A stretch of 32,205 nt of DNA from Alphaproteobacteria bacterium (GCA_015062385.1 SUUT01000017.1:1-32205), one strand, 5' to 3'; positions 7,188-15,671 are shown, numbered from the stretch's first letter. The notes: a model not told the origin generated them from the letters alone. Translations and numbers: made by a program.

Positions 7188-7946
7188 ATGATTTCAAAAG
7201 TACTTATAATCGGGTTAATCAGCTTATTACCAACTCTAGCAACGGCTCAAAACACAACAATAACTTCTTTTGCAAAAGCAAAAAAAATCTTATTAAAAGA
7301 TATTTATACGGATTACCATAAAACCATTTACTGTAATGCAGTTTATAACCCCAAAGATAAAAGCATTATCAGTTATCCGGATGGATTTGATGATACGATT
7401 TTATCCACTCGGGCAAAACGGATTGAATATGAACATATTGTGCCGGCACAAAATTTCGGTCGAACTTTTAAGGAATGGCGTGAAGGTAGCCCGTTGTGCA
7501 TCAATAATAAAGGCGAATCATATAAGGGTCGTAAATGTGCCGAAAAAGCGAGCATCTTATACAACTTTATGCAATCTGATATGTATAATCTGTATCCGGC
7601 AATCGGCTCGGTAAACGGATTACGATCTAATTTAGCCTATACTGAATTACCGGAAAACATTCCAAATGCTTTTGGCGGTTGTGCTTTTAAAATTGCCGAC
7701 AAGCGAGCAGAACCACCAGAAGAAGTTAAAGGTATTGTTGCACGGGCAACTCTATATTTCGAAGAAGCGTATAAACCCCGTTTTAAAATAAATGACAGAC
7801 AACGTAAAATTATGCAAAAATGGCATGCCGACCATCCGGTAACCGAATGGGAGTGTATTCGAACGTATCGGATTGAAAACATCCAATTTTCGGAAAACAA
7901 AATTGTAAAAGATGCTTGCATTTCTGCCGGATTATGGCCAAATTAA
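7188..7946 (+). CDS. Periplasmic endonuclease I (His-Me finger nuclease)
   Basis: A 252-residue non-specific DNA/RNA nuclease of the endonuclease I family (EndA / Vvn type). Signal peptide at residues 1-20, cut before Gln21. The catalytic core YEHIVPAQNFG (81-91) holds the general base His83. The REGSPLC segment (98-104) and the SDMYNLYPAIGSVNGLRS segment (130-147) contribute the metal-binding Asn134 and the usual Cys residues. The length fits the family. It acts in the periplasm on foreign or released nucleic acid. It has its own promoter and is followed 18 bp later by nfo, so the two nucleases are probably co-transcribed. Confidence 0.9.
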   Translation: MISKVLIIGLISLLPTLATAQNTTITSFAKAKKILLKDIYTDYHKTIYCNAVYNPKDKSIISYPDGFDDTILSTRAKRIEYEHIVPAQNFGRTFKEWREGSPLCINNKGESYKGRKCAEKASILYNFMQSDMYNLYPAIGSVNGLRSNLAYTELPENIPNAFGGCAFKIADKRAEPPEEVKGIVARATLYFEEAYKPRFKINDRQRKIMQKWHADHPVTEWECIRTYRIENIQFSENKIVKDACISAGLWPN

Positions 7947-7964
7947 ACAGATGAAGGAGAAAAA

Positions 7965-8798
7965 ATGTTAAAAATCGGGGCACACTTATCATCATCAAAA
8001 GGATTTTACTCTATGGGAGAGGAAATGCTTGACATGGGGGCAAACACCTGTCAGTTTTTTACCCGCAATCCACGAGGCGGACAAGCAAAGGAAATTAGAC
8101 CGAGTGATGTTGAAAAGTTTTTACGATTAATGAAAGAAAACGATGTTGAATCCATTTTGGCTCATGCTTCCTACACCATTAATCCCTGCTCTGACAAAGA
8201 GGAAACCCGTATTTTTGCCCTTAATACGATGATTGATGATATGAAACGGATGGAATGGATTCCTAATCAATATTACAATTTTCACCCCGGTTCACATGTG
8301 GGACAAGGTGTTGAACAAGGGATTTCCTACATTTGTGAAACCCTCAATCATTTATTAAAACCGGAAATGAAAACACAAATCTTATTAGAAACCATGTCCG
8401 GCAAAGGCAGTGAAATCGGATCAACATTTGAAGAACTCCGTCAAATTATCAACCAAACAGAAAATGGGCACTTATTGGGTGTTTGTATGGATACATGCCA
8501 TATTTTTTCTGCCGGATACGACATTGTCAACAAATTAGATGATGTTTTGGAAAATTTTGATTCCGTTATCGGCTTAGAAAAACTGAAAATGATTCATTTA
8601 AACGATAGTCTAACTCCATTTAACAGCCATAAAGACAGACATGCCAAAATAGGAGAAGGCAGTATCGGGGCGGAAGCACTTGTTCGATTTGTTAATCATC
8701 CGAGATTAAAGCATCTGTCATTTATTTTGGAAACCCCGAATGAATTTGACGGTTATAAAAAAGAAATAGCCTTTTTTAGAGCTAATTATTCAGAATAA
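7965..8798 (+). CDS. nfo: Endonuclease IV, apurinic/apyrimidinic endonuclease
   Basis: A 277-residue enzyme that nicks DNA 5' to abasic sites in base excision repair. All nine zinc ligands known in the E. coli enzyme have counterparts: His67, His107, Glu142, Asp176, His179, His211, Asp224, His226 and Glu256, within the motifs [29 protein letters not shown] and LETPNE. Full length. The start is supported by GAAGGAGAAAAA just before the ATG. It lies 18 bp behind the endonuclease I gene and probably shares its promoter. Confidence 0.97.
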   Translation: MLKIGAHLSSSKGFYSMGEEMLDMGANTCQFFTRNPRGGQAKEIRPSDVEKFLRLMKENDVESILAHASYTINPCSDKEETRIFALNTMIDDMKRMEWIPNQYYNFHPGSHVGQGVEQGISYICETLNHLLKPEMKTQILLETMSGKGSEIGSTFEELRQIINQTENGHLLGVCMDTCHIFSAGYDIVNKLDDVLENFDSVIGLEKLKMIHLNDSLTPFNSHKDRHAKIGEGSIGAEALVRFVNHPRLKHLSFILETPNEFDGYKKEIAFFRANYSE

Positions 8799-8833
8799 TA
8801 AAAACAATACAAACAATTATCAAAAATAGCTGA

Positions 8834-8867
8834 TAAACGGATGTTCGATTAATGACATATCCGTTTA
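8834..8867 (+). terminator. Hairpin after nfo, possible terminator
   Basis: TAAACGGAT (8834-8842) pairs perfectly with ATCCGTTTA (8859-8867). No T run follows, so it may stabilise the 3' end or end transcription only weakly. Confidence 0.45.
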
Positions 8868-8881
8868 AAAGCAACGACTTA

Positions 8882-8909
8882 TTGACAAATTGTATTTTTT
8901 TGATATATT
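8882..8909 (+). promoter_or_regulatory. Promoter of the small gene
   Basis: TTGACA (8882-8887), 16 bp, TATATT (8904-8909); TATTAT at 8906-8911 with 18 bp is an alternative. The transcript would start near 8916, about 30 bases before the ATG. Confidence 0.75.
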
Positions 8910-8944
8910 ATTACTTCTGTTTATAAAAATGAAAGGATTTTTGA

Positions 8945-9166
8945 ATGTTTTTCTCTCGTCAGGGTAATCGTTTAGCAGATATGATTTGCGGTCGCAGTCC
9001 CGAATTAATCGTAGATTTAGAAGGTGTTTGTGTTCCCTTACCTCAATCAAAAGGAATACAAGACAAACCAAATCAAAACAATCAACCAAACGTTCAGGCA
9101 CAACAAATTACCACACATTCAACGACTTCTGTGTATCGGATGAAATCAGATTTTCAGAACGGGTAA
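8945..9166 (+). CDS. Small orphan protein, 73 residues
   Basis: A short protein of unknown function with its own promoter, an AAAGGA ribosome site before the ATG and its own terminator, which together make it a real single-gene unit. The N-terminal 40 residues look folded, with a Cys in MICGR and a DLEGVCVPL segment. The C-terminal 30 are rich in Gln, Asn, Thr and Ser and look disordered. No signal peptide or membrane helix. I do not recognise it. An overlapping frame (8986-9201) lacks a ribosome site and is less likely. Confidence 0.65.
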   Translation: MFFSRQGNRLADMICGRSPELIVDLEGVCVPLPQSKGIQDKPNQNNQPNVQAQQITTHSTTSVYRMKSDFQNG

Positions 9167-9183
9167 AACATTTTCAATATATC

Positions 9184-9209
9184 AAATCCCCGATTTTATA
9201 GGGATTTTT
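9184..9209 (+). terminator. Terminator of the small gene
   Basis: AAATCCC (9184-9190) pairs with GGGATTT (9201-9207), loop of ten bases, with the T run continuing to 9210. Confidence 0.85.
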
Positions 9210-9233
9210 TACATACAATATAATATCTCTGTA

Positions 9234-9380
9234 AAAAAAAGGGACGTATAATTGCAACTTTTTTTACGGTTTTTTAAATTTTTTTTAATTTTAAATAAGT
9301 GATTCAATTAAAATAATAATCTCTCATTTTCTCAAAAATCCGATTTTTCAATTTTGAATTGAAAAAAAGGTACTTAAACA
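9234..9380 (+). repeat. Degenerate third copy of the 151-bp cassette
   Basis: Starts AAAAAAAGGGACGTATAA then TTGCAAC, runs through a TTCAATTAAAATAATAATCT core shared with copy 1, and ends GAAAAAAAGGTACTTAAAC. Spacing between its two GG cores is 128 bp against 131 bp in the intact copies. The second half of the near palindrome and the -10 box are lost. AAAGGAG and a TTG at 9400 lie where a gene should start, but the frame stops after 14 codons. It looks like the upstream remnant of a lost pilin-like gene, or an independently inserted element. Confidence 0.6.
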
Positions 9381-9427
9381 AAAAAATTAAAGGAGATTAT
9401 TGCGTATTGATTTAAAATTTTCAAATA

Positions 9428-9475
9428 CCCCGTTTATGAATTAAACATCACTGCTTCAACGATTCACAAACGGGG
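9428..9475 (-). terminator. Hairpin closing the hydrolase-tspO operon
   Basis: CCCCGTTTATGAAT (9428-9441) faces ATTCACAAACGGGG (9462-9475). The one mismatch becomes a G-U pair only in the minus-strand transcript, which fits a role for the TspO unit. The U tract after it (UAUUUGAAAAUUUU) is imperfect. Confidence 0.6.
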
Positions 9476-9499
9476 ATTATATTTAAGTCATTGAATCTT

Positions 9500-9976
9500 T
9501 TAACCGATTAAAATAATACCGTTTAAATACAACGCAAACAAACCCCATAAAAACTGCGGTACTAACAAAAACGCCGCCGTTTTTGATACCGGATAAAATG
9601 TTTTAATCGTCATTGCCAAGAAAACCAACATTGCCAAAATAACAAAAACACCACCAATAACACTATGTAGATAAAAGAACACAAACGGCCAAATAACCGT
9701 TGTTACCAACTGTAAAGCAAAATAGCGAGGGGATGCCTTATTCCATGTTAAAAAGGCCGATATGGTCATTAAGAAATATAAAACAATCCAAACAACGCTA
9801 AACATCCAATCCGGCGGTGTTAAATCAGATAATGGTAATGTACGATACCACGCTAATCGGTCCGGCGTAACAAAACTGCCACCGACAAAACCAACGGCAT
9901 TAACACAAATTAAAATAAATAGCAAACGTAAGGCTTTTGTATAAACAGACGGTTGAGATTGATTTTTATCCGTCAT
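9500..9976 (-). CDS. TspO/MBR family membrane protein
   Basis: A 158-residue inner-membrane protein with about five transmembrane helices, the usual size for bacterial TspO. Family features are W-Y-x-x-L preceding the helix-1/2 loop, the TPPDWMFSVVW segment (about 53-63), and the C-terminal W-G-L-F-A-x-Y-L-N-G segment (about 144-154). Family members bind porphyrins and related tetrapyrroles and are tied to stress responses; the role here is not shown. The start overlaps the end of the upstream hydrolase gene by 11 bp, so the pair is translationally coupled. Confidence 0.88.
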   Translation of the reverse strand: MTDKNQSQPSVYTKALRLLFILICVNAVGFVGGSFVTPDRLAWYRTLPLSDLTPPDWMFSVVWIVLYFLMTISAFLTWNKASPRYFALQLVTTVIWPFVFFYLHSVIGGVFVILAMLVFLAMTIKTFYPVSKTAAFLLVPQFLWGLFALYLNGIILIG

Positions 9977-10724
9977 TTTCTTCTCCTTTATGAATTAATA
10001 AATCCAATGCATTTTCCATTGGGTAAGACAGTAAGGCGTGCCCTTCCCCTTTTATTAAATGGCATTGAACATCCGTTGATTCAAGAGCATCTTTAATCTT
10101 AAATGAATTTTGATAAGGAATTAAATCATCTTTATCCCCGTGAACTAAAATAACAGGTCCTGTATATAAAATCCGCCGATTGAGTAATAAATACGGTTCG
10201 GCTTCGGTAAACATGGCATACGAAAAACAATATCCTTTTGTTAATTCATTGGGTCCCAAAACAATACCTTTTTTTAACAAATTTCTGATTTCATCCGTAA
10301 ATAAGTGTTCCCATATCATCGGTAAAAAATCAACACCGGCAGCAAATGTCAATACCCCTTTTACTTGTGCTGATAATTTTTCCGCTGTTAAAAAAGCAAT
10401 CCATCCGCCTAATGAACTACCGGCTAAATAGAGCGGATTGGATATATTTTCTGCTTGTATCACTTCCAACACATCTTTTAAGCATCGTTCAATGCGAAAA
10501 TCGGCAGGTTCTCCGGATGAATTTCCATGAGATGTATAATCAACGGCCAAAAAACCATAATTTTTGTTCCGAGCATAATTTTCCAACCGTTGTCCTTTTT
10601 CACTGTATCGGGATGATTTTAGCCCGTGTAAATAAATAACAATAGGTGTTTTATCGGTTAACGGTGAAATAAATGTGTAGGCAAGCAAATGTCCTGCCGT
10701 ATTTTTTAGTTTTTTTGTATTCAT
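9966..10724 (-). CDS. Alpha/beta hydrolase
   Basis: A 252-residue cytoplasmic serine hydrolase of the alpha/beta fold (serine aminopeptidase S33-like). Visible elements: oxyanion-loop YLHGLKSSR (31-39), nucleophile Ser104 in GSSLG (102-106), acid Asp199 in HGDKDDLIP (195-203), and His229 in GEGHAL. No signal peptide. The substrate cannot be told. First gene of a two-gene unit with tspO. AAGGA lies nine bases before the ATG, and the gene is divergent from comF across only 47 bp. Confidence 0.85.
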   Translation of the reverse strand: MNTKKLKNTAGHLLAYTFISPLTDKTPIVIYLHGLKSSRYSEKGQRLENYARNKNYGFLAVDYTSHGNSSGEPADFRIERCLKDVLEVIQAENISNPLYLAGSSLGGWIAFLTAEKLSAQVKGVLTFAAGVDFLPMIWEHLFTDEIRNLLKKGIVLGPNELTKGYCFSYAMFTEAEPYLLLNRRILYTGPVILVHGDKDDLIPYQNSFKIKDALESTDVQCHLIKGEGHALLSYPMENALDLLIHKGEENDG

Positions 10725-10736
10725 TCTAAAATATCC

Positions 10737-10765
10737 TTGCTTTTTGTTTAGGGATAAGGTAATCT
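10737..10765 (+). promoter_or_regulatory. comF promoter giving a leaderless transcript
   Basis: TTGCTT (10737-10742), 17 bp, TAATCT (10760-10765). Six bases later is 10772, the A of the comF ATG. No Shine-Dalgarno lies between, so transcript start and start codon appear to coincide. Confidence 0.65.
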
Positions 10766-10771
10766 GTTTTT

Positions 10772-11521
10772 ATGAAAATTACAAGTTTTTTTACACAAAT
10801 TTTAAAACAAACAACACAAACAATTTGTGATTTTGTCTTTCCGCCACAATGCCCGTATTGCGAAAAAACAATTACCAGAGAAGAAATGTTATGTACGGAA
10901 TGTTTTAAAAAAATTCCATTTATTACGGGACCCAAATGCTATCGATGCGGATGCCCTTTACCATTTGCCGAAAGTGAAGAAAAACTACTCTGTCCCAAAT
11001 GTTTAACCTCCCGTTCAGCATACGACTTATCTCGTTCCGTTTTTGAATATGATTCTTTTTCACGCAATGCCATTTTAAAGCTAAAATACGCCGACAGAAC
11101 GGATTTACGTCATTTTTTTGTTGAATATATGTGTCGAGCCGGTATTGATTTATTCGATAAAGCCGACATTGTTTTGCCCGTTCCCCTTTATTGGACTCGT
11201 CGCCTTAAACGCAAATACAATCAATCCGCCATTTTAGCTGAATTAATTGCAAAAAAGATGTCCCTAACCTATTCTCCCCATATTTTGTATCGTAAACGAG
11301 CAACAAAAGCTCAAGCAGGGCAAACAAAACAAGAGCGGTTAAAAAACGTTCATTCTGCCTTCTCGATACGAAATGCCGATAAAATAAAAGGAAAACACGT
11401 TTTGTTAATTGATGATGTTTTAACCACCGGTGCAACTGCTAATGCCTGTGCCAAAATATTAAAGGAAAACGGTGCAAAGGCAGTTTATGTTCTTACCATT
11501 GCACAGGCGGTTATTAAATAA
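10772..11521 (+). CDS. comF: ComF family phosphoribosyltransferase-like protein
   Basis: A 249-residue protein with an N-terminal zinc-binding part (CPYC 27-30 with CTEC 41-44, then CYRCGC 56-61 with CPKC 74-77) and a C-terminal type I phosphoribosyltransferase fold with the PRPP motif LLIDDVLTTGAT near residues 212-223. The PVPLYWTRRLKRKYNQS segment is typical. ComF proteins are linked to DNA uptake or recombination in competent bacteria, but are also widespread without competence. The ATG is chosen because it gives full length and coincides with the predicted transcript start. Confidence 0.92.
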   Translation: MKITSFFTQILKQTTQTICDFVFPPQCPYCEKTITREEMLCTECFKKIPFITGPKCYRCGCPLPFAESEEKLLCPKCLTSRSAYDLSRSVFEYDSFSRNAILKLKYADRTDLRHFFVEYMCRAGIDLFDKADIVLPVPLYWTRRLKRKYNQSAILAELIAKKMSLTYSPHILYRKRATKAQAGQTKQERLKNVHSAFSIRNADKIKGKHVLLIDDVLTTGATANACAKILKENGAKAVYVLTIAQAVIK

Positions 11522-11618
11522 AATTATCTGCATAAACAGTATAATCCCTAAATTCAACTAATTTATACCGTTTAAAGTTCATACTCATTCATGCAACATC
11601 TATCCTCTTTTTACTGTT

Positions 11619-11652
11619 TCGTCATCTGAACTTGTTTCAGGGTCTCATTATG
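11619..11652. repeat. REP-like palindromic intergenic repeat
   Basis: A segment reading TCGTCATCTGAACTTG then TTTCAGGGTCTCAT, with inner palindrome CTGAA-CTTGT-TTCAG (11626-11640). Near-identical TCATCCTGAACTTGTTTCAG elements are dispersed in many bacterial genomes (from memory). Only one copy is in this window, so its repeat status here is inferred. Confidence 0.45.
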
Positions 11653-11821
11653 ATAATTGATGAATATTCGTGCCATATTTCCTTGAGACAATAAGGTGTA
11701 AAGAATTATCCCCTCCCCCAAAAACAAGTTCAAAACTGTTAGAATGCACACGAATAGTAACGTTTGGATTAAACGAAATAACAATAAAACGCTTATCCGT
11801 TTGGACTAAGCACGGAAACAT
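11648..11821 (-). CDS. Possible 57-residue ORF overlapping the virD4 end
   Basis: An open frame starting at an ATG inside the last codons of the VirD4 gene, in another frame, running 145 bp beyond its stop. The translation past the overlap (RFIVISFNPNVTIRVHSNS, then FELVFGGGDNS and LHLIVSRKYG) has the codon choice and composition of a real beta-rich protein. No ribosome site is visible, so it may be made by translational coupling or a frameshift, or be the remnant of a longer VirD4 tail. It ends beside the REP-like repeat. Confidence 0.35.
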   Translation of the reverse strand: MFPCLVQTDKRFIVISFNPNVTIRVHSNSFELVFGGGDNSLHLIVSRKYGTNIHQLS

Positions 11822-14009
11822 GCATTTGACTGATTGTACTAACCTCATCAGCCTCACGTATAATATTATCCGGTATTGCTGGGGCCGGTTTCATCGCAGT
11901 CAACGCCTTATATTCTGGATATTTAAAACATAAAGGAGTCATTGCCTTGTTAATCGGACGGCGTAAATGACCGGCATATAAAACTAATTGTTTATCAACC
12001 GCCATAGATAACACTCCGGATCCGCCGATAACCGTATCGGCCATTGTTTTAGTTGTTCGGCTCCATTTCATTCGCAAATCTTCCCAACCGAAAGTTGCCT
12101 GTTTAACCGGCACCAGCGAACCCGTAAAATCAAATCGAGTTAAATCTTCTTTGATGGTATAAGTCACTTTTGTTAAGGTTTCAATCCCCTTTAAAAGTGG
12201 TTGTCGTGTAACAGTATTGTTTTGTCGTTTAATAATTCGAACAGCAACAGAACTCATAATAATATCGGCTGTTTCCTGACTGTATTTAGAAGATATTTGA
12301 TGCCAATCTTGTACACAAACCAAAAATTTATTTTGTTTTGTTCGTCCGAAAATAATACCGTCCGTTATACTTTCCAATGACGGCATATGTTGAAACTCAT
12401 CCAAAATAAAACTAACAGGGAACGGACCGGCCGACCCCTGATTAGGACCAAATTCCATTAAATATTGTGTCGCCATGTTAATAAACAATGTACTTAACAA
12501 GACGGATGATTTTAAATCTTCATACGGTACAGACATATATAATGTAACCGGTTTATATTCGCCCGTTTCTTCGTCTTTCATTCCTCGTAATTGTTCATAA
12601 TTAAAATCATTCATGGATGTTCGACAACGAACAGCTGAATTTTTAAAGATATTAACCCCCGACAAAGCCATTGACATCACAGATCCTCTTTGTTTGTCCG
12701 GCAAACTTAACACCTGATTTAATTCTAACAATGTTCTGCGACCATATCCGTAATAAGCTGTTTCTAAAACAATTTTTTCAAAAATCATTTGCCAGGCGTC
12801 TAAATTTAATGCTGAAATATCCTGATTACGTTGCCGTTCGGCAATTTCAGCATTACACCGAATTTGTGCCGTATTCAAAATATCCAACAACATGGCAAAA
12901 CAGGCATCATGTCCATGCCAACTATCCGGAATTAAATCCCATGAGCCGACAGGCAGATATGTTTGTGAATTGATATTCCGCTTTATGGCATTTGCTTTGG
13001 CTTCCAAAACTTCCGGAAAATCACGCATAGATTCATAGTAAGAAACCAAGACTTCATAATCTTCCTCATCCAATGTTTTATTTTGAATACGGGACAGAAA
13101 ATAATCATTTGCCTGTGCTTGTTCGACTTTTCCGCATAAATAACCGGTTAATCCGGTTAAACATCCTCTTCCTGTCTTAACCCAATACGGGTCTGTTCCG
13201 CTGGGACCATCCGGTATTAAAAACGAAATCAATCCGTCAATATACCCTTCCCGACCGCTACTTAACGGAGGTAAATTTCCACCACCAATCGGGTTCCATG
13301 ACGGCCAACGAATATTTTGTTTGGGATTATCTTTTCCCATCCAATTCATTTTAAAAACAGGACCAAGTGTTGCCCGATAACCACTTGTTAAACGGGCAAT
13401 TTCTCCTTTGGGGTCATGAATGATTAAACTGGATTCCTTTTCTTCCAAAATAGCCGGAATAATCACCCCCATTGTTTTGCCTGAACCGGGACAACCGATA
13501 CAAAATACGGAACGAGTATCCGGCAAACGCATTTTTCGTCCGGCAAAAATACCGACCATTAAATGTTTACCATCATACAATCCCATTTTTTCAATTTCTT
13601 TTGGAATGGCTTCCCGTCCGTCACCAAACCGCTGTGGAAACAGATAATGCGGATTCAAATTGAACAATAAAAATTCATACCCCAAAAAGATAAATGTCGG
13701 TATTAATAAAATACGCCAAGCGGCAAATGTTGTCCAATTATAATGTAGCGGTTCGGCAAATGCAAAATTATATAACCATCTTCCGTAATCTTTGAATGGC
13801 TGAAAAAAATTACCTTTAAATGTATGAACGATATAATCAGGAATAAATCCCCATGATGCCGAATCAAACTGTGCAGAAATAACCGTTATAAAGGGTACAA
13901 AAAACAACAATAAAAACCACAACAACGGAAAACCAAGCAGTGCCCGCCAACTCCACCATTTCAGGCAGTCACGTGTTGATTGTTTTTCCGGTGCAAAGCG
14001 TATAACCAT
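11793..14009 (-). CDS. virD4: VirD4/TraG-type type IV secretion coupling ATPase
   Basis: A 738-residue inner-membrane ATPase that recruits substrates to a type IV secretion channel. Two N-terminal membrane segments (about 24-46 and 97-117) precede the motor. Walker A is GCPGSGKT (172-179), followed by the HDPKGE motif typical of VirD4 and a WNP segment. Walker B is FILDEFQHMPS near residue 535, and the downstream VQDWHQISSKYS segment matches the TraG/VirD4 sensor region. Its start is 2 bp from the stop of the pentapeptide-repeat gene, with AAGGGG as ribosome site inside that gene's end, so the two form one operon. No virB genes lie in this window, so the channel must be encoded elsewhere. Confidence 0.93.
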   Translation of the reverse strand: MVIRFAPEKQSTRDCLKWWSWRALLGFPLLWFLLLFFVPFITVISAQFDSASWGFIPDYIVHTFKGNFFQPFKDYGRWLYNFAFAEPLHYNWTTFAAWRILLIPTFIFLGYEFLLFNLNPHYLFPQRFGDGREAIPKEIEKMGLYDGKHLMVGIFAGRKMRLPDTRSVFCIGCPGSGKTMGVIIPAILEEKESSLIIHDPKGEIARLTSGYRATLGPVFKMNWMGKDNPKQNIRWPSWNPIGGGNLPPLSSGREGYIDGLISFLIPDGPSGTDPYWVKTGRGCLTGLTGYLCGKVEQAQANDYFLSRIQNKTLDEEDYEVLVSYYESMRDFPEVLEAKANAIKRNINSQTYLPVGSWDLIPDSWHGHDACFAMLLDILNTAQIRCNAEIAERQRNQDISALNLDAWQMIFEKIVLETAYYGYGRRTLLELNQVLSLPDKQRGSVMSMALSGVNIFKNSAVRCRTSMNDFNYEQLRGMKDEETGEYKPVTLYMSVPYEDLKSSVLLSTLFINMATQYLMEFGPNQGSAGPFPVSFILDEFQHMPSLESITDGIIFGRTKQNKFLVCVQDWHQISSKYSQETADIIMSSVAVRIIKRQNNTVTRQPLLKGIETLTKVTYTIKEDLTRFDFTGSLVPVKQATFGWEDLRMKWSRTTKTMADTVIGGSGVLSMAVDKQLVLYAGHLRRPINKAMTPLCFKYPEYKALTAMKPAPAIPDNIIREADEVSTISQMHVSVLSPNG

Positions 14010-14011
14010 TT

Positions 14012-15664
14012 TTACCCCTTTGTTTTTGATTTAGTAGGTTTACTCCCCTTTGTTTGTGCCACTACTTTTATCGGTCCTTTATCACGAACAATACCTGCAA
14101 TTTCAGTTATAGTATAGCCCGCATTTATCAAGTCATGAATTGTTTCCTCACCTTCGTCCGCTTCTGTTTTTTTGGGATATACAATTCTTTCCTCTGACCC
14201 TGTTTCATCCGCTCCAATATCTGTTATGCGAGCTTCAGATTTTAATTGTTCTTCTTCAAATCTCTGATTTTGTTGTTCCTGATGTGCCTGAGCCGATTGA
14301 TTAGCCTGTTTATCCGTTTCGGTGGAATGAGCAACAATTACTTGGGGCTTAAACCCTGTTTTATCAGACGTGTTCAATTCAATTTTGCTTTCTGATTTAT
14401 CCGTTTGTTGTTCTATTAAAATATCTGTTTTAGATTTTACTTCCTCCGTTTTAGAAACAATCGGAACTTTCTTTAACATTTCGGTCGGAACAACTCTTAA
14501 TCCGGTCGGTAAGTTTTCATCCGGATAGGGTAATATTATTTGCTCTGCTGATTTTGACAATGCCTCCGATTGATTTTGTGATTCTTTACTTGAAACATTT
14601 GTTAATTCAACAGATTTATCCGGATTGTTTGAAACAACCGTTTCTCTTTGATTTTCTGCCTGCTGCATTTCCTCTTTTTGAATACGTTGTCGTTCGGATT
14701 CCTTATGCATATCTTCTGCCTGTGCCTGACGGGCAGCCTCCTGCATTTTATATATTTTATCCATCCGTTCCAATTCCGAACGAACTTTTTCTATTCCCCA
14801 AGCTCGATTTTCTTCTTTTTCGGCTTCTTTACGGATCGGACGTTTTAATTTTTTTGTTTTTATTTCCTGTTTTTGACGATTTTGTTCTTGTTCCAAGCGA
14901 AATTGATTAAGTTTATTTTCTTTTTCCAAAAAAATTTGACGACACAAACGTTCCCGTGTTTTTTCATTTGTATTACGAACATATAAACAATAACTGTTCC
15001 ACCCCTCTAAACTCATCAACTGTTTCGGATCAATATACGTTCCGCACAAATTAATCCCATCCAAAGCAAAAACAGATAAATCCAGTTCCGATAAATCAAT
15101 ATTGCTAAAATCTAATCGCCGAATATCCAAACAAAGCAAATCGGACTTCGATAACATACGAATATCCAATTTCCCCGCTTCTATTAATCGAATAATTTTT
15201 TCCAAAGAAGTTAAGTACTTTTCGACATCTTCATCTAAAAAGGCTTTTTGCGTATTATTGTTTTTCCAAAAAGCACGTTTAAATGTTGCCCCCGTTAAAT
15301 CACACCCCATTAAATCCGTATCTTCAAAATACGCTTCATCAAAACAACAATTTGTAAAATCACAGGTCTGTGCATTTGTTTTATAAAAAACAGCCCCTTT
15401 AAAACTACATCCTTCAAAATAACCGCCTGATAAATCTGCCCCTTTAAAATTAATGCCTGAAAAATCCACATTAGATAATCGTTTACCGGCCTTAACAGCC
15501 TCAACAACAAGAACAGCACGTTCATCTGAACGATAATCATTACGCTGTGAGGGCAATATAAATTCCCGACTATCACCCAACCCTAATGAAAAATAAACCA
15601 TATCCGCATCTGTCACTTTGACATCGGCTGTTTTTTTAGACGGTCGTTTTAATTCTTTTATCAT
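14012..15664 (-). CDS. Pentapeptide-repeat, Gln/Glu-rich coiled-coil protein
   Basis: A 550-residue soluble protein upstream of virD4. Pentapeptide repeats of A(D/N)LxG type occupy about residues 43-120 and a second short set about 178-215. Next comes a long charged Lys/Glu/Gln coiled coil (about 255-340), a low-complexity Ser/Thr/Glu/Gln linker, and a C-terminal 45-residue segment with a compact helix (IHDLINAGYTITEIAGIV) and a basic tail. No start has a ribosome site: a TTG at 15712 would add 16 residues, and ATGs stand at 15670 and 15664. TATAAT at 15672-15677 (complement) puts the transcript start at the second ATG, so I chose 15664 as a leaderless start. Operon position suggests a partner, adaptor or substrate of VirD4; this is inference. 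Confidence 0.75.
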   Translation of the reverse strand: MIKELKRPSKKTADVKVTDADMVYFSLGLGDSREFILPSQRNDYRSDERAVLVVEAVKAGKRLSNVDFSGINFKGADLSGGYFEGCSFKGAVFYKTNAQTCDFTNCCFDEAYFEDTDLMGCDLTGATFKRAFWKNNNTQKAFLDEDVEKYLTSLEKIIRLIEAGKLDIRMLSKSDLLCLDIRRLDFSNIDLSELDLSVFALDGINLCGTYIDPKQLMSLEGWNSYCLYVRNTNEKTRERLCRQIFLEKENKLNQFRLEQEQNRQKQEIKTKKLKRPIRKEAEKEENRAWGIEKVRSELERMDKIYKMQEAARQAQAEDMHKESERQRIQKEEMQQAENQRETVVSNNPDKSVELTNVSSKESQNQSEALSKSAEQIILPYPDENLPTGLRVVPTEMLKKVPIVSKTEEVKSKTDILIEQQTDKSESKIELNTSDKTGFKPQVIVAHSTETDKQANQSAQAHQEQQNQRFEEEQLKSEARITDIGADETGSEERIVYPKKTEADEGEETIHDLINAGYTITEIAGIVRDKGPIKVVAQTKGSKPTKSKTKG

Positions 15665-15671
15665 ACTCATT

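Larger units (their letters stand above)
9167..9499. other. 333-bp spacer with terminator, degenerate cassette and a second hairpin
   Basis: Contains, in order, the terminator of the small gene (9184-9209), the third and degenerate copy of the upstream cassette (9234-9380), an AAAGGAG (9389-9395) followed by TTG and only 14 sense codons, and the hairpin at 9428-9475 that closes the TspO operon. No intact gene. Confidence 0.65.

Noticed and set aside
8986-9201. Alternative 71-codon frame over the small gene
   Set aside because: Starts inside the small gene without a ribosome site and runs into the terminator hairpin.
14554-14910. Hydrophobic 118-codon plus-strand frame
   Set aside because: It is the complement of the Glu/Lys/Gln-rich coiled coil of the pentapeptide protein, which gives Phe/Leu-rich antisense translations.
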